A stretch of 64,000 bases of DNA from Verrucomicrobiota bacterium (GCA_018240015.1 JAFEGJ010000002.1:124619-188618); one strand, 5' to 3'. Counted from the stretch's first letter, positions 16,945 through 25,148 are shown. The notes: generated by a model from the sequence alone, not told the origin. Program-made: numbers and translations.

Positions 16945-17274
16945 ATGAGTGACTTACATCAGAAAAAGTGCATTCCCTGCTCTTCGAAAATGCCCCCTTT
17001 AAAAGGTCCTGAGCTTGAGAGGCTTGCTAAGGAACTAAACGGGTGGAAAATTGAGGGTGAGCATCATCTCGAAAAGGAATATAAATTCAAAAATTTCCTG
17101 GAGGCTTTGGCCTTCACCAATGCGGTAGGAGCCATCGCCGAGCAAGAAGGGCATCATCCCGATATCCTTTTGTCTTGGGGAATGGTCAAAGTCACGTTCT
17201 GGACCCATAAAATCGGGGGACTCTCAGAAAGCGACTTTATTATGGCTTCTAAAACAGATCAAATAAAGATTTGA
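16945..17274 (+). CDS. phhB: Pterin-4a-carbinolamine dehydratase
   Basis: A 109-aa protein of standard size for the PCD/DCoH family. The core EQEGHHPDILLSWGMVKVTF holds the catalytic His pair and Trp, and THKIGGLSESDF follows. It dehydrates 4a-hydroxytetrahydropterin in aromatic hydroxylase recycling and may assist folate metabolism. The Cys pair in the N-terminus (KCIPCSS) is typical of bacterial members. No aromatic hydroxylase is in the window. Confidence 0.92.
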   Translation: MSDLHQKKCIPCSSKMPPLKGPELERLAKELNGWKIEGEHHLEKEYKFKNFLEALAFTNAVGAIAEQEGHHPDILLSWGMVKVTFWTHKIGGLSESDFIMASKTDQIKI

Positions 17275-17314
17275 CATTTTAATTACAATTAATTATTTTA
17301 AAGATAGGGATAAA

Positions 17315-17477
17315 AGCTCGGTGGTGGATAAAAATTTCCTCGCCGGAGCGAGCGAGGCAAAGCAGAATTGATCCGACAAACGAAGGGAATAGCCTTTAGT
17401 GCTATTTCTGAGGAGGAGGATCGATTATGCAAAGCCGCAGCCGGTCCTGCGAGAAAATTTTTATCCACCACCGAGCT
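17315..17477. repeat. Large palindromic intergenic element, copy 2
   Basis: Outer arms 17315-17337 and 17455-17477 are a perfect 23-bp inverted repeat (beginning AGCTCGGTGGTGG). The inner part is imperfectly self-complementary (AATTGATCC/GGATCGATT and GGAATAGC/GCTATTTC near the middle). Size and design match the other four copies but the core is diverged. It lies 40 bp after phhB. Confidence 0.75.
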
Positions 17478-17487
17478 AATAAAAAGC

Positions 17488-17678
17488 AAACTGTTGTCGA
17501 TGCATCGAGTAGTTTTGGTGCTTACTCGAACGCAAGACACTAAGAGTACCATCTTCTCTTATAGAGAAGTAAGACGATCGACCTTGCCTCATTAGCAGTT
17601 GATCATCAACATGGTCTTGGTAAAAAACAGTTTCTTCCTTCCTGTTTGCAAAACGTGAACAGGAAGGTCTTCTTTTTT
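17488..17678 (+). ncRNA. Candidate structured small RNA
   Basis: No convincing gene lies between 17275 and 17839. The stretch 17488-17633 is closed by an 8-bp pairing (AAACTGTT with AACAGTTT at 17626-17633). It contains local stems (TCGATGCATCGA, CTTCTC/GAGAAG, GTTGATCATCAAC) and ends in a strong intrinsic terminator at 17637-17678. A terminator 360 bp beyond phhB, with two palindromes between, suggests an independent transcript. I see no match to tmRNA, SRP RNA or RNase P RNA motifs. Confidence 0.3.
17637..17678 (+). terminator. Intrinsic terminator
   Basis: A perfect 10-bp stem CCTTCCTGTT (17637-17646) / AACAGGAAGG (17658-17667) is followed by the T-rich tract TCTTCTTTTTT. Confidence 0.8.
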
Positions 17679-17679
17679 G

Positions 17680-17847
17680 GAGCGTGAGCTCTGCTTAAAA
17701 TTTCCAGGATAAACCTCATCTTTTTGCGATATTTCCCTAAAAAATCAACTCGAAGATAGACTTTGGCTATCTACTTCGCTGCTTTTTTGGGAAATCTCAT
17801 CAAAAATCTGAGCTTTCTCCTGGAAATTTTAAGCAGAGCTCACGCTC
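17680..17847. repeat. Large palindromic intergenic element, copy 3
   Basis: Outer arms 17680-17709 and 17818-17847 are a perfect 30-bp inverted repeat. The right arm covers the last codons and stop of rarA (stop at 17840-17842). Inside are CATCTTTTTGCGATATTT (17717-17734), GAAGATAG, GGCTATCTACTTCGCTG (17765-17781) and AAATCTCATCAAAAATCTG (17792-17810). All four are shared exactly with the copy at 24294, although the outer arms are unrelated. Confidence 0.88.
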
Positions 17848-19081
17848 GTTCGCGTAATCTTTGGAAATACTCAGCACGTCGCTTTAGCTCACGCTCGAAG
17901 CCGCGCTCGATAGGATGATAAAACTCTTCCCGCGGCATATCGTCGGGAAAGTAATTCTGCCCGGAGAACCCTTCGGGTGTATCGTGATCATAGATGTAGT
18001 CTTTTCCATAGTCCATTTCTCGCATGAGGCGTGTGGGCGCATTGAGAATGGTTTTGGGAGGGGAGAGATGGCCTGTTTTTCCAGCGGCTTCTTTAGCGGC
18101 GCTTAAGGCGGTGTAAGCGGCGTTGCTTTTGGGCGCAAGAGCAAGATACAGGAGGGCCTGAGCAAGGGCGAGATCGCCTTCGGGAGAGCCGAGCTGATCA
18201 TAGGCGCGCCAAGCGTTCAGGGCGATGTTTAGTGCGTCGGGATCGGCAAGGCCGATGTCTTCGACGGCCATGCGCACCATGCGGCGAGCGATGTATTCGG
18301 GAGATTCTCCACCTTCGAGCATACGGGAAAAATAGTAGAGAGCGGCGTCGGCATCGGAGCCGCGGACCGATTTGTGGAGAGCGGAGATGAGATTGTAGTG
18401 GCCATCATCGTGTTTATCATAGAGGGCAGGGCGGCGCTGAACTAGGGTGAGAAGGGCTTTTTCATCGAGGGATTTTTTAGTGTCTTCGATGTTTTCGATC
18501 ATGTTGAGAAGATAGCGGCCGTCGCCTTGCGATAGGGAAAGGAGGAGGGTGCGCGCGGAGGCTGTGAGGGGGAGGGGTTTGTGTGTTTTTTCATAGCGCT
18601 CAAGGATGTGAGAGAGGGACGTTTCATCGAGGGATTTGAGGGGAAGGACGCGCAGTCGCGATAGAAGAGCATTGTTGAGGGCAAAAGAGGGATTTTCTGT
18701 TGTGGCGCCGACGAGAAGGATGGTTCCATCTTCGACGAATGGGAGGAAGACGTCTTGCTGAGCTTTGTTGAAGCGGTGGATCTCATCGACGAAGATGATT
18801 TTGCGGAAGAGGGGTTGGGACCGGGCCTCTTCGATCCATTTTTTGAGATCAGCAGTTCCGTGGAAAACCGCGCTCATGGGAATGAATTCGGCGTTGAAGG
18901 CTTTGGCGTAAAGACGCGCGAGGGTTGTTTTGCCGCATCCGGGCGGGCCCCATAGAAGGAGGGAAACGGGTTTTTGGGAGGAGATAATGCGGGTGATGAG
19001 CCCTTCGGGGCCAAGCAAATGATCCTGCCCGACGATGTCGGAGATCTCTTGCGGGCGGAGCTGTTCAGCGAGAGGTTTCAT
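17840..19081 (-). CDS. rarA: Replication-associated recombination AAA ATPase
   Basis: A 413-aa RarA/MgsA (WRNIP1) family protein related to clamp loader and RuvB ATPases. Walker A is LLLWGPPGCGKTTLA, Walker B is IIFVDEIHRFNKAQQD, and a sensor GATTENPSF is present. The C-terminal tetramerisation region has SPEYIARRMVRMAVEDIGLADP. It acts at stalled forks. The start at 19081 (MKPLAEQLRP) is chosen because a TTGCCT-17-TATAAT promoter ends 7 nt before it; Mets at 19090 and the frame opening at 19117 fall inside that promoter. The stop codon lies within a palindrome arm. Confidence 0.93.
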   Translation of the reverse strand: MKPLAEQLRPQEISDIVGQDHLLGPEGLITRIISSQKPVSLLLWGPPGCGKTTLARLYAKAFNAEFIPMSAVFHGTADLKKWIEEARSQPLFRKIIFVDEIHRFNKAQQDVFLPFVEDGTILLVGATTENPSFALNNALLSRLRVLPLKSLDETSLSHILERYEKTHKPLPLTASARTLLLSLSQGDGRYLLNMIENIEDTKKSLDEKALLTLVQRRPALYDKHDDGHYNLISALHKSVRGSDADAALYYFSRMLEGGESPEYIARRMVRMAVEDIGLADPDALNIALNAWRAYDQLGSPEGDLALAQALLYLALAPKSNAAYTALSAAKEAAGKTGHLSPPKTILNAPTRLMREMDYGKDYIYDHDTPEGFSGQNYFPDDMPREEFYHPIERGFERELKRRAEYFQRLRERA

Positions 19082-19088
19082 GAAATTC

Positions 19089-19117
19089 ATTATAGGCTTA
19101 ATTTTTACCTTAGGCAA
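19089..19117 (-). promoter_or_regulatory. Promoter of rarA, leaderless
   Basis: On the minus strand TTGCCT (19117-19112), a 17-bp spacer and consensus TATAAT (19094-19089). The ATG at 19081 falls where transcription should begin. Confidence 0.65.
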
Positions 19118-19206
19118 CTGAAGATAAGCGTGGTAAGTAAAAACTTCTATATCTATTCTTTAATCGCAAACTTTAGTATAATTTTTTCTAAAAAATAGGG
19201 AAAATT

Positions 19207-21423
19207 ATGGAATCAACTAAAGTCACTAACGGTACATCTAAAAGTGTTTCTTCGAATAATAATGCCACCCAGCCTCCCAATTTAGTTGGGTCGATTTTCC
19301 AACAAGTGCAACAAGCTGTTCCAAATGCCGATAAGGCTTTGAATCTTCAAGCTATTCCGAGCTCGCCCAAGAAGCTAACAGTAGGCTTGCCAAAGCTGAG
19401 CGGGAAAGAGGAGCAGCTACTCCAGGAAATGTTCACGAAGTGGCCTCTTCATGGAGGGCCAGCTCTCATCGATTTGTTTGGCTTTGCTTTATACGAGAGC
19501 TGGGAGGCGCTGCTGAACTTTTCTCCTTTATCCTCGCTTCCCAAAGAGCAGAGGGAGCTTTACTTAAGTCTAAGGGATTACTTTGACATGAGATTTGTTC
19601 TCTGCTACCAAAGCTTGCTCCAAAGCACACGCCCAGGGGACTTGTCTTCACCATCTTCGAAGTTTTTTATTAAGCTCAAAGATTTCTCAGAAGTCATATG
19701 CAAGTCTGTAAAAGATCAAATCCTTGAACAAAAATTCATCGTGCATGCAGTTAGTGCAGATGCGCAAGCCAGAATGCGTCATATGATGACCAACGTATGG
19801 AATCCCGTAAAAGAGCGGGCTCAGAAAATTTCCGATATCATTGCACTATTGCAGAAGTTCCTGGAGAAGCCTACCTTACTCCTAAGTTATACAGATTCGT
19901 TTCCGCAAAATAAACCATCCACTCCTGTTCAAGATCTGCAAACGGCTAAAGCTTTTTGCAAGTACATCGACCATTACTTTAAGGTGGGAGATGAAAAGGC
20001 AAGTGTTACGGGGTTTGCTGCCCCGATGTTCTTGGAGATACCTGCAAAAGTTGATAGCCTTTTAAAATCTACAACGCTCTCTACTTGGGCTCCGATCGAT
20101 CAGTGGTTTTTTGACAAAATGAAAGAAAATGGAGAGCATCTTCATAATCTTTATTACCACTTGAATAAAGCGAAAAGTGATCCTAAATATACTTATCGGC
20201 AATTCTGTGAGGATACTAAGATACAAATTAACCGAGATCTTACTCGCGAAGAGTTCTTGAGTTCTCTATTTTCTCGTATTTTGGCGAGGCAAACGCAATG
20301 TTTATATTTGTCGGATATCCATGCGCAGTTTCTGCGATTGATCGATTCGAAAGAAAATAAAGATGATTTTCCCCGTTTCGATCTGCATTCCACGCGTTTA
20401 CTTTTGAACTTTGGCCTAATTCAGGAGTTCTTTTCATCTCAGGGTGTCCAAAAGGAAAACGGTAGTGGAAATTCGCAGGATCACCACCTAGGACTGCTAC
20501 GTCTGCATATCATGGCCATTTGCTTTATGGTGATGGGTCATTTGCCAGATGACTTATATATTCTGAAGCAAGCTTACGAGATTCAGAAACAAACACCCGC
20601 TGTTTCTTTAACCGTCAGTGCTTTTTCATTGTTAAAGAACAGTGTTTCAGTGCTACCTACGATTTTAGAAATGATTACGTCTATGCATAAGCAACTGGTC
20701 GTTACGCTCAAAGAAGTAAAACAAAAGGGCTTAATAAAATTAGAGGACAGAGAGTCTTTGAGAAAACAACTCATCGATGAATCTCTCTTTTTAGCCTCTT
20801 TCGTCATGATGCTCCAAGATGCGAAGTGGCTCTATGTTGAGAGAAACAAGACCGCAAAAGCCGATGGACTGCCCGAAGAGCTCGTCGATTTCTTGCTTCT
20901 GGAAGAGTTTGATGAAATTTTCCAGATGGATTCAGCGGAAGAACTTCCCGAACCAACGTTTATCGAGGAGATTTCTGAAGAAGAGATCACGGCTCAGCTA
21001 TTTACTAGCGTTCTTCCCCACCCAGAAGCCATGCAATTCGAGGGAAGCTCCACTCTTTCAACGGAGAGCAAACGTGTTTCTAGAGCCACGGCTGAGCACT
21101 TAAAACATCAGGAGCGCAAAAAGCAAGGAAAAATGGAAGCTACTTTGGCTCCTAGCCCAACAGTTACTCAGTCTTCAAAATCAGAACTAGAACCGCCCAG
21201 CAAACGAGAAGTTACGAAAGCTACAAAGCGGCGTAAGCTCGAAAAAATTCTCAAGAAATACGGGTATGATGAGTCGGAGTCGGGCGTCGGGTCTCACACG
21301 AAAATATATAACGATGAAGCACGCGATCAAATCGTCGAACCTCGTCGTTTGAAGAAAGGTCTTTTGAATAGCTTTTACAAGCAGCTCCAAGGCGCTTGGG
21401 AAAAAAGCCAGAAAAAGGATTAA
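19207..21423 (+). CDS. Large hypothetical protein with HicA-like C-terminal domain
   Basis: 738 aa, not recognised over most of its length. The N-terminus is Ser/Asn/Thr-rich without a signal peptide, as in many type III effectors (inference). Residues about 60-580 are mostly helical. A charged linker (about 600-670) leads to a final 60 residues that resemble the HicA/YcfA toxin fold: KRRKLEKILKKYGY, then GVGSHTKIYND with the expected G-x-H, then IVEPRRLKKGLLNSFYKQL. A TATAAT at 19177-19182 lies 24 nt before the ATG. It overlaps the convergent xasA by 4 bp. Confidence 0.65.
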   Translation: MESTKVTNGTSKSVSSNNNATQPPNLVGSIFQQVQQAVPNADKALNLQAIPSSPKKLTVGLPKLSGKEEQLLQEMFTKWPLHGGPALIDLFGFALYESWEALLNFSPLSSLPKEQRELYLSLRDYFDMRFVLCYQSLLQSTRPGDLSSPSSKFFIKLKDFSEVICKSVKDQILEQKFIVHAVSADAQARMRHMMTNVWNPVKERAQKISDIIALLQKFLEKPTLLLSYTDSFPQNKPSTPVQDLQTAKAFCKYIDHYFKVGDEKASVTGFAAPMFLEIPAKVDSLLKSTTLSTWAPIDQWFFDKMKENGEHLHNLYYHLNKAKSDPKYTYRQFCEDTKIQINRDLTREEFLSSLFSRILARQTQCLYLSDIHAQFLRLIDSKENKDDFPRFDLHSTRLLLNFGLIQEFFSSQGVQKENGSGNSQDHHLGLLRLHIMAICFMVMGHLPDDLYILKQAYEIQKQTPAVSLTVSAFSLLKNSVSVLPTILEMITSMHKQLVVTLKEVKQKGLIKLEDRESLRKQLIDESLFLASFVMMLQDAKWLYVERNKTAKADGLPEELVDFLLLEEFDEIFQMDSAEELPEPTFIEEISEEEITAQLFTSVLPHPEAMQFEGSSTLSTESKRVSRATAEHLKHQERKKQGKMEATLAPSPTVTQSSKSELEPPSKREVTKATKRRKLEKILKKYGYDESESGVGSHTKIYNDEARDQIVEPRRLKKGLLNSFYKQLQGAWEKSQKKD

Positions 21424-22826
21424 AGCTTAGCTCTCCACTGGGGCTTGCGTAGCTGATAAATGATGAGTGGGATCCCGCACATCACAAATAGGCTGAGTAT
21501 CAGCAAAATCTCATAAGTCCAAAGTGACCCCGTTGCAAATTGCGACGGAGGGACAAAGCTAATAATAATCCCAAAAATAGAGGCGAGTATCCCCACCACG
21601 CAGGCGATCCAGATCCCTTTATGCGGATAGGGTATCTTATAGGCGCGTGGTACGTGGGGCTTCGTGTAGCGCAGACGGATCGCAGCGATAAACATCAAAA
21701 TGTACATGATGAGATAGCTTTGGGCGGCCATGGCGCTGAGGATCCAAAAGCCGGCGCTGACGGAGGGCATTTTAAGGAAAATGAGCGCAGCCAGCGTCAC
21801 AATGATCGCTTGAAAGAGCAGGAGGCTGGTCGGCGTGTCGTGCTTGTTGAGTTTTTGGAACGTGGGAGGTAGGTTGCCATGGACAGAAGTAGCATGTAGT
21901 CCTTTGACCGGGCCGATGATCCAGGCATTCACTTCAGCGATAGCGCCGATGACGAGGAGAATGGCTAGGGGCGGAAGGACCCATTCGATGTTGTATTTTT
22001 GGAAGAACGCAAAGAACGCTTCCATGAGGCCGCCCGCGAGGGTGATTTGGTCTTTAGGGATGACGATGGCAATCGAGAGCGATCCGAGCATAAAGATGGC
22101 GAAGACGATGATGGCAGCGAGCATGATAGCGCGGGGATAATTTCTTTGGGGGTCTTTCACATCGGCAGCGAGCGAGGCAGTCACTTCTAGACCCGCAAAC
22201 GCGAGGAACATGCCGGCTAAAAAGACGAGGTTATTGATGTTTTCCGGATGGGGGATGATGGCGGAGAGCGACAGCTCGGTTTGTACGGGGTGGCCTTGCA
22301 GGAGCCAAGAAGCTCCGAGAGTAATGATGAAGAGTCCCGGAATGATCGTTCCTACGATGACGCCGATGGTGGAGAAAAGGCTTGAGGTGCGGATGCCCAG
22401 ATAGTTGAGGAGCGTCATCCCCCAAAACGAGACGAGGATAATGGCCAAAACGAAGTAGGGGTTATTGGCAAGAGTGGGATTGAAAACGTAGGCGATGGTG
22501 CTAGCGACAAACGAGAGAATTACCGGATACCACGGAAGGCTGTGAGCCCACTGAATCCAAATGGCTAAAAATCCCCAGCGATCACCTAGCGCTTCGCGCA
22601 CCCAGATGTAGATCCCCCCTTCTTTAGGCCAGCCGGTGGCGAGCTCTGCCGACACGAGCGCGCAAGGAATGAGGAAAAAAAGAGCAACGAGAACAAAATA
22701 CGAGATAGCGCCCAGGCCATATTCAGCGACGAGGGGAAGGTTGCGCAGCGACGCCATGACCGAAACGTTGAGCATAGCAAGTACAAAGACGCTCAAAACG
22801 CGTCTAGATTTCTTAGAAATTTCCAT
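21420..22826 (-). CDS. xasA: Amino acid antiporter, APC family (GadC/XasA-like)
   Basis: 468 aa with about 12 membrane segments. The N-terminus (VFVLAMLNVSVMASLRNLP) and the GWPKEGGIYIWVREALGDRW segment are typical of the glutamate:GABA antiporter branch of APC transporters, which chlamydiae also carry. The likely role is exchange of amino acids across the inner membrane; the substrate cannot be read from sequence. Its ATG shares one base with the stop of the upstream thioredoxin-like gene (TAATG). Confidence 0.85.
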   Translation of the reverse strand: MEISKKSRRVLSVFVLAMLNVSVMASLRNLPLVAEYGLGAISYFVLVALFFLIPCALVSAELATGWPKEGGIYIWVREALGDRWGFLAIWIQWAHSLPWYPVILSFVASTIAYVFNPTLANNPYFVLAIILVSFWGMTLLNYLGIRTSSLFSTIGVIVGTIIPGLFIITLGASWLLQGHPVQTELSLSAIIPHPENINNLVFLAGMFLAFAGLEVTASLAADVKDPQRNYPRAIMLAAIIVFAIFMLGSLSIAIVIPKDQITLAGGLMEAFFAFFQKYNIEWVLPPLAILLVIGAIAEVNAWIIGPVKGLHATSVHGNLPPTFQKLNKHDTPTSLLLFQAIIVTLAALIFLKMPSVSAGFWILSAMAAQSYLIMYILMFIAAIRLRYTKPHVPRAYKIPYPHKGIWIACVVGILASIFGIIISFVPPSQFATGSLWTYEILLILSLFVMCGIPLIIYQLRKPQWRAKL

Positions 22827-23128
22827 TATGTTTTCTGGGTTAGTTCTTTTTGATGTTGCGAGAGCCAGGTGATGATATCATCGCAATCGTATATGGGCTG
22901 GTGGTTGATCAGCAAGCAGGGGACGATCATCTGGCCGCCTTCCATCTTTAAGATCTGTTTCGCATCGGGATCTCTGTAAACATCCTTCATGGGAACCGTT
23001 TTTCCAATCTCATTGAGATAGTGGAGCACTTTAACGCTGTGAGGACATTCAGAAGAATAAATGAGCAAGAGAGAAGATTCTGCCCATGCACAAACTGTAA
23101 TAGCAAGAAGGAGTAAAATTTTACGCAT
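22826..23128 (-). CDS. Exported glutaredoxin-like protein
   Basis: 100 aa with a signal peptide (MRKILLLLAITVCAWAES). A glutaredoxin/GST-N-like fold follows: LLLIYSSECPHSVKVL with a single active-site Cys (CPHS), then the cis-Pro strand GGQMIVPCLLINH and the CDDIITWL helix. The CxxS layout suggests a monothiol activity or a binding role in the periplasm rather than a dithiol oxidase. It is coupled by a 1-nt overlap to the antiporter gene. Confidence 0.75.
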   Translation of the reverse strand: MRKILLLLAITVCAWAESSLLLIYSSECPHSVKVLHYLNEIGKTVPMKDVYRDPDAKQILKMEGGQMIVPCLLINHQPIYDCDDIITWLSQHQKELTQKT

Positions 23129-23188
23129 GAACTTTTTTATACAATTTTTTCCGATAAAGCGATACAGTTTTCCTTTGGAGGAAAAATT

Positions 23189-23725
23189 ATGACACCGTTA
23201 TTATTGACGATTTTACTAGGAGCAGGATCCATGGCACAGCAATTTACAGAACCCAAAAAAGCAATGGAGTTCGAGGTTGGCAAAACCTACGAAGCAACCA
23301 TTACGACATCAAAGGGAGAGATCGTATGCGAGCTCAATTCCAAAGCCGCCCCTCTTTCCGTGACTAACTTTATCCAACTCGCCAAAGGCGGCTTTTATAA
23401 TGGCCTCAAATTCCACCGCGTGGAGCCAGGATTTGTTGTACAAGGCGGTGATCCTCAAGGCGATGGCAGAGGCGGACCTGGATATACTATCCCAGCGGAA
23501 ATTGGGCTTAAGCATGAGCAAGCAGCCCTTGCCTGGGCAAGACTTCCCGACCAAGTCAATCCCCAAAAACGTTCCAGTGGAAGCCAGTTCTACATTACAC
23601 TCGCCCCAACACCTTTTTTAGATAATGAATATACGGTGTTTGGAAAGGTTACTAAAGGCTTTGATGTTGTAAAACAAATTAAAAAAGGCGATGTAATTGA
23701 AAGAATAGATGTTGTGACAAAATAA
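23189..23725 (+). CDS. Exported cyclophilin-type peptidyl-prolyl isomerase
   Basis: 178 aa. A short hydrophobic N-terminus (MTPLLLTILLGAGSMAQQ) suggests export. The cyclophilin core shows FHRVEPGFVVQGGDPQGDG, RSSGSQFYITL and NEYTVFGKVTKGFDVV. The FHR and GSQFYI residues of the active site are intact. It catalyses prolyl isomerisation, probably in the periplasm. GGAGG 8 nt upstream supports the start. A second exported cyclophilin is encoded at 49347. Confidence 0.92.
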   Translation: MTPLLLTILLGAGSMAQQFTEPKKAMEFEVGKTYEATITTSKGEIVCELNSKAAPLSVTNFIQLAKGGFYNGLKFHRVEPGFVVQGGDPQGDGRGGPGYTIPAEIGLKHEQAALAWARLPDQVNPQKRSSGSQFYITLAPTPFLDNEYTVFGKVTKGFDVVKQIKKGDVIERIDVVTK

Positions 23726-23743
23726 AATTTTGTTTATATAATA
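23715..23743 (+). promoter_or_regulatory. Promoter of the first histone-like microprotein
   Basis: GTGACA (23715-23720), a 17-bp spacer and TATAAT (23738-23743). The leader contains a 5-bp hairpin GTAGG-GGAT-CCTAC at 23751-23764 just ahead of the ribosome site. Confidence 0.55.
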
Positions 23744-23783
23744 CAAATTGTAGGGGATCCTACATTAAAATAGGGAAATTTGT

Positions 23784-23876
23784 ATGGCATATAAACGAAG
23801 AAAGACACGTAAACCCGCTAAAAAAGCTCCTGCTCGTCGTCGACGTGCAAAAAAAGCTTCTCGCTGGGCTTGGTAA
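23784..23876 (+). CDS. Tiny Arg/Lys-rich histone-like protein
   Basis: A 30-aa protein (MAYKRRKTRKPAKKAPARRR, then RAKKASRWAW). Over half its residues are Lys or Arg, with PAKKAPA spacing reminiscent of chlamydial Hc1/Hc2 nucleoid proteins but much shorter. It has its own promoter, a leader hairpin, a weak ribosome site (TAGGG) and a strong terminator, so it is a complete independent gene. DNA or RNA binding is likely from charge; the specific role is unknown. Confidence 0.75.
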   Translation: MAYKRRKTRKPAKKAPARRRRAKKASRWAW

Positions 23877-23888
23877 TTCTCAAAAAAA

Positions 23889-23930
23889 GGTTCGAAGTTG
23901 TTGAAACTTCGAGCCTTTTTTATTTTTTTT
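23889..23930 (+). terminator. Intrinsic terminator
   Basis: An 11-bp stem GGTTCGAAGTT (23889-23899) / AACTTCGAGCC (23905-23915) with one G-T pair, followed by a run of T with one A. Confidence 0.85.
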
Positions 23931-24129
23931 CAAATTAACAAATCTGCCTTTAGAAATACTTCTCGAGCCAATTTTTGGTTTTAAACCAGTTCTTGATTTT
24001 GTTGTCTATAAAAAATATTTTGAAATTAAATTAATTATTTGATATTTTGAAGTTGTAGGGAATAAAAGAACGTTGTGGAGCCTTCGGGCTACTACAGCAA
24101 AACCTACGAACAAACAAGGAGAACATTAT

Positions 24130-24231
24130 ATGGCAAAAAGACGCCGTTCAAGAAAAGCAGCTCGCAAAACGACTGCAAGAAAATCACGACGCACTTCTGC
24201 TCGCAGAAGCCGCAAATCAGCTCGTAAGTAA
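24130..24231 (+). CDS. Tiny Arg/Ser-rich histone-like protein
   Basis: A 33-aa protein (MAKRRRSRKAARKTTARKSR, then RTSARRSRKSARK). About half is Arg or Lys, alternating with Ala, Ser and Thr, like the tail repeats of chlamydial Hc2. AAGGAG lies 6 nt upstream of the ATG. The leader contains a UUCG tetraloop hairpin (AGCC-TTCG-GGCT, 24079-24090), and a 10-bp-stem terminator follows. Together with the 30-aa gene just upstream it forms a pair of nucleoid-type microproteins on separate transcripts. Confidence 0.78.
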   Translation: MAKRRRSRKAARKTTARKSRRTSARRSRKSARK

Positions 24232-24254
24232 TTATTGCGACTGGTTTCTGATGG

Positions 24255-24289
24255 ATCGAGCAAGTCCATGGCTTGCTCGATTCTTTTTT
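24255..24289 (+). terminator. Intrinsic terminator
   Basis: A perfect 10-bp stem ATCGAGCAAG / CTTGCTCGAT (24255-24264 and 24272-24281) followed by TCTTTTTT. Confidence 0.85.
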
Positions 24290-24293
24290 CTCT

Positions 24294-24462
24294 GGAACTC
24301 AAGATTTCCCAAATTTCTTCCGTATAAGTCCCATCTTTTTGCGATATTTTTAGGAAAAACAGCTTGAAGATAGCCCTTGGCTATCTACTTCGCTGATTTT
24401 TCTAAAAATCTCATCAAAAATCTGTGCCTTCTCCACAAGAAATTTGGGAAATCTTGAGTTCC
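24294..24462. repeat. Large palindromic intergenic element, copy 4
   Basis: Outer arms 24294-24319 and 24437-24462 are a perfect 26-bp inverted repeat with no similarity to the arms of the other copies. The inner part shares CATCTTTTTGCGATATTT (24332-24349), GAAGATAG, GGCTATCTACTTCGCTG and AAATCTCATCAAAAATCTG (24406-24424) with the copy at 17680. It ends 19 bp from the 3' end of the nitroreductase gene. Confidence 0.88.
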
Positions 24463-24480
24463 TTTCAGGGAGAAAATTCC

Positions 24481-25071
24481 TTAGGAGCGGAATTTGCCTT
24501 TCATGAGGATTTCTTCGATGGGGCGGCGGGGACTGGGAACCTCTTTGGGTTGGAGCGCAGGAGGTAATGACTCTTTGGGAGCTTTCTTTCCAATGGCTGC
24601 CATCGCTTCGACAGTGAAACCATCGGGGATGCCGAGAACAGTTTTTGCCTTTTCATAATTAAACCCTTCCATGCCGTGGACGACGAGTCCGCGGGAGGTG
24701 CCTTCGAGAGCTAGGCTCATCCAGGCTGCTCCTGTGTCATAGCTATGGGTGTGAGCGGGTTTGTTATTGTGGTCAAAGGTGTTCTTCGAGATAACGACGA
24801 GGAGCACGGCGGCATTTTTCGTCCAGCCTTGGTTGAATTCAACCATGAGGCTAAAGATGTCATTCCATTCAGGTGTGTTTCTTTTGGCATAGATGAATCG
24901 CCAAGGTTGGTTATTGAAAGAAGAAGGAGCCCATCGAGCTGCTTCGAAGAGGGACATGAGTTCTTCGTCGGAAATCTCTTCGCCTGTCATCGCACGGGGC
25001 GACCAGCGATTTTTAATAACATCGAGGATTTTATGACCGGGTTTGCGGAGCTTTTCTATTTCTGGATCCAT
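24481..25071 (-). CDS. Nitroreductase family protein
   Basis: A 196-aa FMN-dependent nitroreductase-like protein. The N-terminal FMN-phosphate segment is RWSPRAMTGEEISDEEL, followed by the AARWAPSSFNNQPWRFIYA motif and the late MEGFNYEKAKTVLGIPDGF region. It probably reduces quinones or nitro compounds with NAD(P)H; the substrate is unknown. TTTCAA-17-TATATT ends 8 nt before the ATG, so this mRNA may also be nearly leaderless. A palindromic element follows its stop. Confidence 0.9.
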   Translation of the reverse strand: MDPEIEKLRKPGHKILDVIKNRWSPRAMTGEEISDEELMSLFEAARWAPSSFNNQPWRFIYAKRNTPEWNDIFSLMVEFNQGWTKNAAVLLVVISKNTFDHNNKPAHTHSYDTGAAWMSLALEGTSRGLVVHGMEGFNYEKAKTVLGIPDGFTVEAMAAIGKKAPKESLPPALQPKEVPSPRRPIEEILMKGKFRS

Positions 25072-25148
25072 GATTTGGAAATATAGCTCCTTCTTAAAAA
25101 TATTGAAATTTAAATAAATACTTGTCAGGATGAGACTAGGAGGCGGTT

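Noticed and set aside
17298-17595. Two ORFs of 75-84 codons in the long intergenic gap
   Set aside because: They span a palindromic element and have neither plausible composition nor ribosome sites.
17478-17640. Possible tRNA or tmRNA
   Set aside because: No T-loop GTTCGANTC, no CCA end and no acceptor stem could be assembled.
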